Of a stretch of 64,000 nucleotides of DNA, positions 28,767 to 37,082 are shown piece by piece. Each line of letters opens with the position of its first letter. Position 1 is the first letter of the stretch. Below the pieces are notes generated by a model that was not told the origin of the DNA, ran no database searches, and worked only from the letters and a program-made list of their open reading frames with translations. The stretch comes from an uncultured Bacteroidia bacterium (GTDB lineage: Bacteria > Bacteroidota > Bacteroidia > Bacteroidales > Prolixibacteraceae): assembly GCA_903897145.1 (NCBI GenBank), contig CAIUAN010000040.1, positions 124,001 to 188,000 on the forward strand, given 5' to 3'. A program made the position numbers and the translations under genes.

Positions 28767-30158
28767 TTAAATTTTTACAATTCCGAACGTGTCGGCACCA
28801 TCGGAGCTCCCTTCAAAGAGATATGGATCGCCCATACCAGATTTTGCATATTGATCGAAGACTCGTTTTACAACTGCCGAAGCGCTCTTCTCAGCAAGGA
28901 TAGCGACTGTTCCTCCAGCACCACCACCTGTGATTTTTGCTCCGTAGATGCCATTTTTTGCTCCCTCTTGGCGGAATAATTCAACAATATAATCGGTCGC
29001 TTTAGCCCCTAATCCACATTCGGTGTAGGCATAATGCGATTGATACATCAGTTCTCCCATCAGCTTAAATGCTCGTTTGGTAGGAGCCAAAGAGGCACCT
29101 CGTGAAAGCTCAGAAAAAAGCTGAACGCGATAATTCTCTTCTACCGCATAACGCGTATTGGCCCGCACATGATAGACCACACCCTCTTTAAGTGGGGTAT
29201 AAGGATCGACATGAAGGTTATGCTTCGACAGATATTCGGTGCTACTTAGATTAATTGGGAGTTGATTCTCATATTTTTCATGAAATACGGAAGCCGAGAG
29301 ATTGGCTAAATAGCCGTTCCAGTTCTCATCAGTATAGCGCTCTATGTCATTTCCTTCTTCTAATTTGACCTCTATTTTTTCTAAATCACAGATCATTTTA
29401 TAGCCCATAAAGGCGGCTGCACGTGCTGCTTCATATTCAATTCCTGAGACTTGGTGACTGACCCCCGAGTCGATGCCCCAGATCTGCAGATCAGCTGGTA
29501 ATTGAATAAGAGGTTCAGGCAGACAAGGCTGACAGACCAGCGGAAGGATGAACCCCTCTTTCCCCGCTACTACGGCAATTTGATCCATAATGCCACATGC
29601 CGAATCGGCAATAACATTTTCAACCCATTGACAAGCCAGTGCTAACTCAACACCTTCAAGCGGAATGTTGTAGACTGAGGCTGCAGCTTTCATAACCGCG
29701 ACTTCAATAGCGGCAGAAGAGCTTACCCCTCTATTTAGCGGAACAGTAGATTCCATATAGACACTAATGCCTAGCTTGGCATGTGCTGGAAATTTCTTTT
29801 TAAGATAAAAAAATGTTCCGAGGACATAAGCTGTCCAGCGGATAGACGGAGAGCTATTGACAAAGGTTTTTACCGTTTCTTCATCACGAAGATCGGCATA
29901 CGGAATAGTCAAATCACCTTGCCAGCCAGCCTCGGAGGCTGTTTGATTCTTGAGAACAATAAGCTCATCTGTTCGAAGTTGAGCTGCTGCCCAAGTTGAT
30001 TCACGAATAGTTGATTCAAAGACTAAACCTCCGGTATAATCGTCGTTGCCTCCCATAAGATCAAGTCTTCCAGGGGATCGAGCGATTGAGACCGTTGCCG
30101 AAGGGTCGAAAAAACCATCGGCTTTGATTAATGTTTTAACCTTGTCTATAAATTCCAT
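28767..30158 (-). CDS. GHMP-family sugar 1-kinase, galactokinase/L-arabinokinase-like
   Basis: SPGRLDLMGGNDDYTGGLVFE, LNRGVSSSAAIEVAV (GHMP ATP motif), YGAKITGGGAGGTVAIL; C-terminal FEGSSDGADTFGIVKI. Confidence 0.85.
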   Translation of the reverse strand: MEFIDKVKTLIKADGFFDPSATVSIARSPGRLDLMGGNDDYTGGLVFESTIRESTWAAAQLRTDELIVLKNQTASEAGWQGDLTIPYADLRDEETVKTFVNSSPSIRWTAYVLGTFFYLKKKFPAHAKLGISVYMESTVPLNRGVSSSAAIEVAVMKAAASVYNIPLEGVELALACQWVENVIADSACGIMDQIAVVAGKEGFILPLVCQPCLPEPLIQLPADLQIWGIDSGVSHQVSGIEYEAARAAAFMGYKMICDLEKIEVKLEEGNDIERYTDENWNGYLANLSASVFHEKYENQLPINLSSTEYLSKHNLHVDPYTPLKEGVVYHVRANTRYAVEENYRVQLFSELSRGASLAPTKRAFKLMGELMYQSHYAYTECGLGAKATDYIVELFRQEGAKNGIYGAKITGGGAGGTVAILAEKSASAVVKRVFDQYAKSGMGDPYLFEGSSDGADTFGIVKI

Positions 30159-30167
30159 CTTCTCGTT

Positions 30168-31358
30168 TTATTTCCGAATCTCTTGAATACTTTTCACTAA
30201 ATATTCTAATGCTTCCTCTGTCTGTCTAGGATTAATAGGCAGGGTAACAAGCTGATCCCCTAATTTCTCCGCATTTGGAAACTGACCTTTTTTAAATCCT
30301 CGGTTTTTAAAGGCCGTAGAATAATGTAATGGGATATAATGGAACCCAATCTTGATTCCAAATTTATGAAGCATATCGTAGATAAAATCTTCTTTGGTCA
30401 TGCCGAACTCTTTCGCGTCAATCATCACGGGATAGAGATGAAAGACATGCTTGTTGTGCTCTTTTACAGCGGGTAACGTTAAACCAGGGACCCCGGCTAA
30501 TCCTTGAGTAATATAAGCGGCGTTGTCGATGCGATTTTGGTTGAGCTGATCTAATTTCTTGAGTTGCTCTATACCTACCGCTGCTTGGATATCGGTCATT
30601 CTGAAGTTATAGCCACAGTCGTCGAAATCTTGCCACCAGAATTTTTTCCCAATCGGGAATTTCTCAGCATCTAGGGTGCAGTATTTAGTACTTGCGCCAT
30701 GTACGCGGGTGCAATGTGAGCGGTATAGGGAGATTCGTTCGAAGATCTCATCGTCATTGGTTAAAACGATCCCGCCTTCACCGAGTGTTGAGATATTTTT
30801 TTGTTCGTGAAAGCTGAAACATCCAGTGGCTCCAATGGTGCCTACCTTTTTCCCTTTGTATTCTGCTCCAATAGCATGTGCTGCATCTTCAACTACGGCA
30901 AAGTTATGCTTCGTCGAAAGAGCCATAATCTCATCCATGTCGCATGGTTGGCCATAGAGATGAACAGGAATAACGGCTTTTGTGTTGGCTGTTAATTTAT
31001 CCTCAATTTGATTTGGATCTAGGTTGTGGGTGATGGGATCAATATCGACAAAGTCGACTTCTGCACCTAAGGTTACAGGTGCCGCCGCAGTTGCAATCCA
31101 GGTTACTGGTGTTGTTAGAACACGATCACCTGGCTTAAGACCAATTCCAATCATGGATAGAAAAAGGGCAGATGTTCCGTTGTTGACTACCCTTGCATGT
31201 TTTGCTCCAGAATATTTAGCGAAATTATTCTCAAAGGCGATACACTCATCTCCGCTTGTGGGAGCGTTGTTGCGTAATACTTTGAGTACCGCTTCTTCTT
31301 CCTCTTTCCCATACTGCGACCCGAATTTTATCTCTAGATCGAATTTGATTTTACTCAT
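30168..31358 (-). CDS. DegT/DnrJ/EryC1/StrS family PLP aminotransferase
   Basis: AKHARVVNNGTSALFLSM, VVEDAAHAIGAEYKGKKVGTIGATGCFSFHEQKNISTLGEGG (PLP-lysine region). Confidence 0.93.
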   Translation of the reverse strand: MSKIKFDLEIKFGSQYGKEEEEAVLKVLRNNAPTSGDECIAFENNFAKYSGAKHARVVNNGTSALFLSMIGIGLKPGDRVLTTPVTWIATAAAPVTLGAEVDFVDIDPITHNLDPNQIEDKLTANTKAVIPVHLYGQPCDMDEIMALSTKHNFAVVEDAAHAIGAEYKGKKVGTIGATGCFSFHEQKNISTLGEGGIVLTNDDEIFERISLYRSHCTRVHGASTKYCTLDAEKFPIGKKFWWQDFDDCGYNFRMTDIQAAVGIEQLKKLDQLNQNRIDNAAYITQGLAGVPGLTLPAVKEHNKHVFHLYPVMIDAKEFGMTKEDFIYDMLHKFGIKIGFHYIPLHYSTAFKNRGFKKGQFPNAEKLGDQLVTLPINPRQTEEALEYLVKSIQEIRK

Positions 31359-31363
31359 GATTG

Positions 31364-32257
31364 TTATTTTTTTGCGTTGAAATTAAGTGTCAAGTTTAAC
31401 CCTTCTGCTAAGGTAAGCATGGGAGTTTTTAAAATTCTTTTTGCTAAGGAGTTGTCCATTGAAGCATCTTCTGCCCGTGGCGCACGGCCTGGCATCGCAT
31501 TTGAATTGGTGCTTAAAATTAATTCGGAGGAGTATCCTAGTGCTTTGGCAATGACCAATCCCATTTCGTATCGATTGATTTTTGTTGATCCTCCGAGATG
31601 CATAATACCCCCAAATTGATTGCCTGCAAGCTCAATGAGTGCAGCTCCTAAGGTTATCACATCGATTGGAGTGCGTATTTCGTTTTCTGGAAATGGAACT
31701 TTAATCCCTTGCTCTAACTTTGATATGGTGTCGGCAAGAAAAGAGTTGCCTTTTCCGATAACTGGAATCCCCATCACCAGAGCTAGTCTGCCTACTACAT
31801 TTTTTGGAGAGGCAGATAGTACGATCTCTTCAGCTCTGATTTTTGTCTGAGCATAATAGTTGATCCCATTCGGCTTGTCTGATTCGATATAATCACCTTT
31901 GAGACCATCAAAAATTGTATCGGTTGAACAGAAAACCATTTTTACGTCATGCTCTTGGCAGGCTATCGCGATCATTTTAGTTACTTCAACATTGGTCTGC
32001 TCTGCTTGCTCTTGGTTGGCTTGACAAATATCGATATTCGCCATTGCTGCAGCATGGATAACCGCGTCGGGGGCTATCTCCTTGAAGAGGGCATTAAAAC
32101 TTTCCGAATCTTTAAGGTCAAGAGAGTGGTAATAAATGCCAGGTTCATCAATCGGATTTTCTGTCCGTCCAATACCATGAATTTCCCAGTCCCCTTTCGC
32201 TTGAGCAATAATACTGCCTGCCACAAATCCATTAAAACCGGTGATTAATAATTTCAT
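31364..32257 (-). CDS. NAD(P)-dependent SDR, RmlD-like sugar reductase/epimerase
   Basis: MKLLITGFNGFVAG nucleotide-binding motif; STDTIFDG; YYAQTKIRAEE (YxxxK). Confidence 0.85.
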   Translation of the reverse strand: MKLLITGFNGFVAGSIIAQAKGDWEIHGIGRTENPIDEPGIYYHSLDLKDSESFNALFKEIAPDAVIHAAAMANIDICQANQEQAEQTNVEVTKMIAIACQEHDVKMVFCSTDTIFDGLKGDYIESDKPNGINYYAQTKIRAEEIVLSASPKNVVGRLALVMGIPVIGKGNSFLADTISKLEQGIKVPFPENEIRTPIDVITLGAALIELAGNQFGGIMHLGGSTKINRYEMGLVIAKALGYSSELILSTNSNAMPGRAPRAEDASMDNSLAKRILKTPMLTLAEGLNLTLNFNAKK

Positions 32258-32279
32258 TTGTAATCTGTTTTTAAGTCAT

Positions 32280-33782
32280 TTATTCTATTTCCTTCCCTCC
32301 GAAATCCGTCTGAAGAAGGTTAATTATTCTTTTCTGAAGCTCTTTACCTGTTTGTTTATCACTGCTTGAAATATAACTGCGAACAACACCTTTTTCATTG
32401 GTTGCGGTTCGCACGTAGGCTGCATACCAATTGTCGTCTATGCTAATGCGAGCTGATTGTTTCCTAATCCCTTTGTAAATAAAGGTCCCTTCGAGGTCGT
32501 CGCCATTCTCAGAATGTGTGGTTAACTCAGCTTGATCGTCTTTAAATAATTTTAGTACCGCATTCATAGCCTTGTCACGAATGTCGTTATTCACAAATTC
32601 AAAGTTAAACTCCCCACTAGTAAAAATCTGATCTTGCATTCCTCGAATATCGTTGATGCAATTTTTATCTTGATAAACTGATTTAAGAAATAACAGTATG
32701 GTATAGAGTGAGTTTTCCCCAGAAACCAACATCTTCTCAAGAGGGAGTTGATGGTAAAAATGACCAGACTCTTCAGCTCCAGCTAAAGCATTCGTCTGCT
32801 TCATAAAAGCTTTGATTTGTGAATGTCCATTGCGAAATAAAATCGGGTCAGCATTTGCTTCCGCCCATTTAAGGAGCGCCAGTGGATTTACTTTAGGGTC
32901 ATAGAGCACTTTTGATACAGCGGCATTCCCTGAAGTTATTGATCTCAAGATTGGGATCATCACAAATCCAGCACTAAATACCCCTTTTTGATCGCCGAAA
33001 ACGATGCGATCGCCATCTCCGTCGATGCCGATTATTAGGTCTGTATTGTGCTGCTTTGCTAAATCAATAGCATGATCCATCTTATGCTGACTAGTTGGAT
33101 TTGGTGATCCGGTAGGGAACTCTCCATTTGGAGTTAGTCGATATGCGGTCACTTTTACCCCAGCTAAAGTTAAAGCACGATATAATTCAGGTCCTGCTGA
33201 GCCGTTAAACGTGTCCAGGATTATGGATATACCCTTAAGTGAGTCTTCTGTAACAGAGGCTAATTGAAACGTGTAGTTGATGTATTCGTCGACGGGATTT
33301 TCTAAAATTGTTAGCGATCCTCCAGCTGATTTATTTAGTTTAAAGTCTGACTGATGATAGAGCTCTTTGACCTTTTTCAACCCACCTAGTGGACCGCAGT
33401 CGTAGCCAATGGCTTCAACGGTTGGCACCGTATATTTGATCCCTACATACTGTTTTGGGTTATGCGATGCGGTAATGGTTAAGCCCATTGTATTGGGGTA
33501 ATGCACACTTGTTTGCATGGTGGCAAAATAGCTCAAAGGAGTGCTAATCGGATCGAAGCAGACAAAGATTCTAAATCCGGATTCTAACGCAACTTTTATC
33601 CCAATCTCTAGCACACGAGCACATCCCAGTCGGGTATCTCGAGCCATCACCAAGGTGTCTATTCCAAGCATTTTAGCATACCCAAGAGACGCCTCAAATA
33701 GGCGTTGTACCTCTTGGTCGTTAAATTCATCGACCTCCCATCGAGCATCGTAAACTTTTATGGGATCTTTGGAGGAAGTCAT
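32280..33782 (-). CDS. Phosphomannomutase/phosphoglucomutase family phosphohexomutase
   Basis: LTITASHNPKQYVGIK (phosphoserine loop), IGIDGDGDRIVFGD (metal loop), AGAEESGHFYH (sugar loop). Confidence 0.92.
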   Translation of the reverse strand: MTSSKDPIKVYDARWEVDEFNDQEVQRLFEASLGYAKMLGIDTLVMARDTRLGCARVLEIGIKVALESGFRIFVCFDPISTPLSYFATMQTSVHYPNTMGLTITASHNPKQYVGIKYTVPTVEAIGYDCGPLGGLKKVKELYHQSDFKLNKSAGGSLTILENPVDEYINYTFQLASVTEDSLKGISIILDTFNGSAGPELYRALTLAGVKVTAYRLTPNGEFPTGSPNPTSQHKMDHAIDLAKQHNTDLIIGIDGDGDRIVFGDQKGVFSAGFVMIPILRSITSGNAAVSKVLYDPKVNPLALLKWAEANADPILFRNGHSQIKAFMKQTNALAGAEESGHFYHQLPLEKMLVSGENSLYTILLFLKSVYQDKNCINDIRGMQDQIFTSGEFNFEFVNNDIRDKAMNAVLKLFKDDQAELTTHSENGDDLEGTFIYKGIRKQSARISIDDNWYAAYVRTATNEKGVVRSYISSSDKQTGKELQKRIINLLQTDFGGKEIE

Positions 33783-33819
33783 TTTTTCTTGTTGGTTGAA
33801 AACTAATTAACAATTAATC

Positions 33820-35010
33820 TTAGGCTTTACTTCTCTGTAATAACGGTATCCTAGTGAAGAAAAAGGCATAAATTGTAACCATGACGATGCAGACCATTGG
33901 AATAATATACGAGATTTGAACACCATGCTGATCGGCGATCATTCCTTGGATAGGAGGGAGGATTGATCCTCCTATGAATGCAAAATTTAGCAATGCAGAA
34001 CCTTTGCCGGTAAAAGAGCCAATGTCTTCAATTGCCAGACTAAAGATTGTTGGAAACATAATGGATAGGAATAGTCCAAGTCCAGCCAATAAATATTCAT
34101 TATAGCCTGTATTTGTATGAATGATGACCATAAACAGGGCGATCATTCCAAGGCCAAAGAATCCCAATAATTTGTGTGCATTGAAATATTTTAGGAGCAC
34201 AACGCCTAGGATTCCCATCACTGCCGTGAAGATATAGTAGAGCGTAAGATAGCTTGCAGCCGTTGTGTCGGTATATCCAAGGACTGATTTAAGGTATGGG
34301 ATAAAGAATCCACAGGTGGACGCTTCGGCGCCCATATAAAAGAACATGGCAAAGACACCAAAGAAAAGATGTTTATGAGAATATCCTTCAGCAAAAATTC
34401 CCTTTAACGAAAACTGGTCATCCTCTTCTGCTTTCATGGCTGGGAGTTTAGAAAGCGCAAATAAGAGAGCGATCATTATTAGTATACCCGCAAGTAATAG
34501 GTAAGGAAAATGAAATTGAATTTCTCCTAGGCTATTGTAAATTAATGCTGTCGCTACTGTAGGTGTGAAGGCATATCCGACTCTAGAAAAAACTTGAACG
34601 AAGTTGATACGCTGATGAGCTCCTTCAGGATCGCCAAGCATTGAAGCAAACGGATTCGCCGCAACATTGATAATTGTTAGTCCTGTTGAGATAATGAAAA
34701 TGGCCGTTAATACCAGAGCATACGAATTAAATAATTTTGCAGGCCAGAAAAATGCAGCACCTAAAGCACAGGTAATCAGAGCTACTAACAGACTCACTTT
34801 GTAGCCATGGCGATGGATCATCCATGCAATTGGAATTGGGAAGATGATATAAGTGAGGTAAAAAGTAAACTGAATCATCGTTGCCTGAGTATAATTTAGC
34901 TTAAACTCAGTAATTAAGGATGGCAACAAAATGTCGTTCATGCAGAACAGCGCTCCGACCATGAAGAACATCAATGATAACAACATCAGTGGTTTATAGT
35001 GGTGTTTCAT
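33820..35010 (-). CDS. MFS sugar transporter, FucP/FHS-like
   Basis: About 12 TM; GLTIINVAANPFASMLGDPEGAHQRINFVQVF typical of the fucose/glucose:H+ symporter group. Confidence 0.85.
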   Translation of the reverse strand: MKHHYKPLMLLSLMFFMVGALFCMNDILLPSLITEFKLNYTQATMIQFTFYLTYIIFPIPIAWMIHRHGYKVSLLVALITCALGAAFFWPAKLFNSYALVLTAIFIISTGLTIINVAANPFASMLGDPEGAHQRINFVQVFSRVGYAFTPTVATALIYNSLGEIQFHFPYLLLAGILIMIALLFALSKLPAMKAEEDDQFSLKGIFAEGYSHKHLFFGVFAMFFYMGAEASTCGFFIPYLKSVLGYTDTTAASYLTLYYIFTAVMGILGVVLLKYFNAHKLLGFFGLGMIALFMVIIHTNTGYNEYLLAGLGLFLSIMFPTIFSLAIEDIGSFTGKGSALLNFAFIGGSILPPIQGMIADQHGVQISYIIPMVCIVMVTIYAFFFTRIPLLQRSKA

Positions 35011-35043
35011 CCAGATTCAAGTTTTGATGAGGTGATTATGATT

Positions 35044-35051
35044 CAAAAGTA
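35044..35051 (-). promoter_or_regulatory. Putative Bacteroidetes -7 box (TACTTTTG) for the MFS-led operon
   Basis: CAAAAGTA on plus strand = TAnnTTTG on minus, 34 nt upstream of the ATG; no clear -33 TTTG found. Confidence 0.4.
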
Positions 35052-35111
35052 CATTTCCAACACCTTAAATACTTCCTTAATATTAGATAATGCACATGGT
35101 ATATTAACTAT

Positions 35112-35151
35112 TTGGTCGTTTTTTTATGATTCGTCATGCTTATTTGACCAA
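35112..35151. promoter_or_regulatory. 40-bp dyad upstream of the MFS gene
   Basis: TTGGTC-N8-ATGA-TTCG-TCAT-N8-GACCAA, symmetric spacing; core ATGACGAATCAT recurs at 19112..19123. Confidence 0.45.
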
Positions 35152-35152
35152 T

Positions 35153-35977
35153 TTAGTTTGATAGGTTAAAGATCACTTTAGCCCTTAAACTTAATCCGGA
35201 TTGACCAGGTAGTTCTCGAAGTGCTTGGTTGTTCGTAATTGGATTACTCGTGGCATAAAATACAGGTCCGCCAGATAGGGCGAATGATAATCGATTATTT
35301 TTTGTTGTCATATTCAACGATGGTCCAATAAGTATTTTTGCGCCACCTTCTGCTTCATCAGACCATAATCCTTCAAGGTCTTCTCCAACAGCCTCCAATC
35401 CGCCATAGAATTTGCCTTTCAGACGGTAATGAAATCCAATGCTTGAGATAATATCGATCTTGTCACGATTGGCTGCGATTGCCTTTTCGAATAAGATATT
35501 ACCCCCAGTTTTCCATCTCGGTGCGTCATAGGCGATCGTTGCTCGACTTAGGATTGAGTTTGTGCTGCTGTAATCTCTTCGCATGCCTAGTCCTAATCCT
35601 ACTCGTAATCCACCTATTTTCTTGCCACCGATAAAATCACGAATCACTTCAACTTGCTGAGCGCTTGAGACGTTAGATGAAAACGTATTGCCAACTGCGG
35701 CATGTGCATAAACGGTAAGCTGCTTCCCTAGATAACCTTTAACACCAACTTGCTGACCAACTCCCTCTTGTCCAAATGGACCGGTTACTTTCTCCCCATA
35801 GCTAGACGAATAATCAAGGCTCCACTTTAAATCTTCAGGTGTTAGCGTGGTAGTCGAAAATAGAAATGGTTCCGCTGATCTTTTGGGTGTTATTAAACCG
35901 GAATTTTCTATGGACTGAGCGAAGGTAGTTTGGATCATTAGGCAGGTAAGCAGAAGCGTGACTAAGGTTGTTTTCAT
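35153..35977 (-). CDS. Hypothetical exported protein, putative outer-membrane beta-barrel
   Basis: Signal peptide MKTTLVTLLLTCLMIQTTFAQS; alternating amphipathic strands with aromatic ends. Confidence 0.5.
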   Translation of the reverse strand: MKTTLVTLLLTCLMIQTTFAQSIENSGLITPKRSAEPFLFSTTTLTPEDLKWSLDYSSSYGEKVTGPFGQEGVGQQVGVKGYLGKQLTVYAHAAVGNTFSSNVSSAQQVEVIRDFIGGKKIGGLRVGLGLGMRRDYSSTNSILSRATIAYDAPRWKTGGNILFEKAIAANRDKIDIISSIGFHYRLKGKFYGGLEAVGEDLEGLWSDEAEGGAKILIGPSLNMTTKNNRLSFALSGGPVFYATSNPITNNQALRELPGQSGLSLRAKVIFNLSN

Positions 35978-36010
35978 AGAATTCCGATTTTAATTGGTAA
36001 CTTTTTTTTT

Positions 36011-36018
36011 CAAATATA
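36011..36018 (-). promoter_or_regulatory. Putative -7 box (TATATTTG) for the 35153..35977 gene
   Basis: CAAATATA on plus strand, 34 nt upstream of the ATG; no properly spaced -33 found. Confidence 0.4.
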
Positions 36019-36187
36019 GATTGATTTATTGGATTTTAAAGGTCTCAAATATGACATAAAAAATAAATTTTCAGTCATTGCTCTGTGGTAATTGGCTAGT
36101 TTTTGAAACGAAATAGAGCATTCAAACGTATAACTAGCGATTGTCAATTTTAGATCGTCAAGCCACATTAATTTAAAACTCGTTAAC

Positions 36188-37060
36188 ATGAATGAACCTA
36201 TCTATCGGAATAGCTTGGGCTGGCTGCCCGATTATCCAGATTTTAGAGATTACACGGTAGAACACGACGATATTAAAGGGATGCTAAGGCATATTGGGGT
36301 CATTAAAGTAACCAGTCTGCCTGAATCTGTGGACTTAAGACCATGGTGTTCGCCGATTGAGGACCAGGGCGAATTAGGGTCGTGCACGGCTCATGCAGGC
36401 GTTGGCATGGTTGAATATTTTGAGATTCGGGCTTTTGGAAAGCATGTTGTTGGTTCGCGATTATTCCTTTATAAAGTTACCCGTAACTTGTTGCATTGGA
36501 CTGGTGATTCTGGAGCTTTTACTCGGAGTATGATGGGAGCTTTAGTGCTGTTCGGATTGGTACCTGAGGAATATTGGCCTTACAATATTGCCGACTTCGA
36601 TAAAGAGCCGACCGCATTTTGTTATGCATACGCCCAGAATTTTCAGTCGATAGATTACTATCGTTTAGATCCTCCTGGAATCACTCCAATTAAACTGTTA
36701 AACCAGATAAAGATCAATATTTCAGCAGGTCTTCCAGCAATTTGTGGATTCACCATTTATAGTTCATACTTACAAGGGATGGTATCGGGTAAAATTCCAT
36801 TTCCTACCTCCGATGAAAAAATCATTGGCGGTCATGCTGTGATGGTAGTTGGGTATGACGACACACTGAAAATAAAAAACTCAAACATCGGAAGTGCAGA
36901 AACAACGGGGGCATTCTTGATTCGAAACTCTTGGGGCGCTAAGTGGGGTGTTGAGGGATATGGCTGGCTTCCATATCAGTATGTGACCAAAAGATTGGCC
37001 ATCGACTGGTGGAGTTTATTAAAAAATGAATGGGTCGATACGGGTGCTTTTAAGGCGTAG
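36188..37060 (+). CDS. C1 (papain-like) family peptidase
   Basis: PIEDQGELGSCTAHAGVG (Cys), IGGHAVMVVGYDD (His), LIRNSWGAKWGVEGYGWLP (Asn). Confidence 0.9.
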   Translation: MNEPIYRNSLGWLPDYPDFRDYTVEHDDIKGMLRHIGVIKVTSLPESVDLRPWCSPIEDQGELGSCTAHAGVGMVEYFEIRAFGKHVVGSRLFLYKVTRNLLHWTGDSGAFTRSMMGALVLFGLVPEEYWPYNIADFDKEPTAFCYAYAQNFQSIDYYRLDPPGITPIKLLNQIKINISAGLPAICGFTIYSSYLQGMVSGKIPFPTSDEKIIGGHAVMVVGYDDTLKIKNSNIGSAETTGAFLIRNSWGAKWGVEGYGWLPYQYVTKRLAIDWWSLLKNEWVDTGAFKA

Positions 37061-37082
37061 CATTTCGAATTTTATCTTCTTC

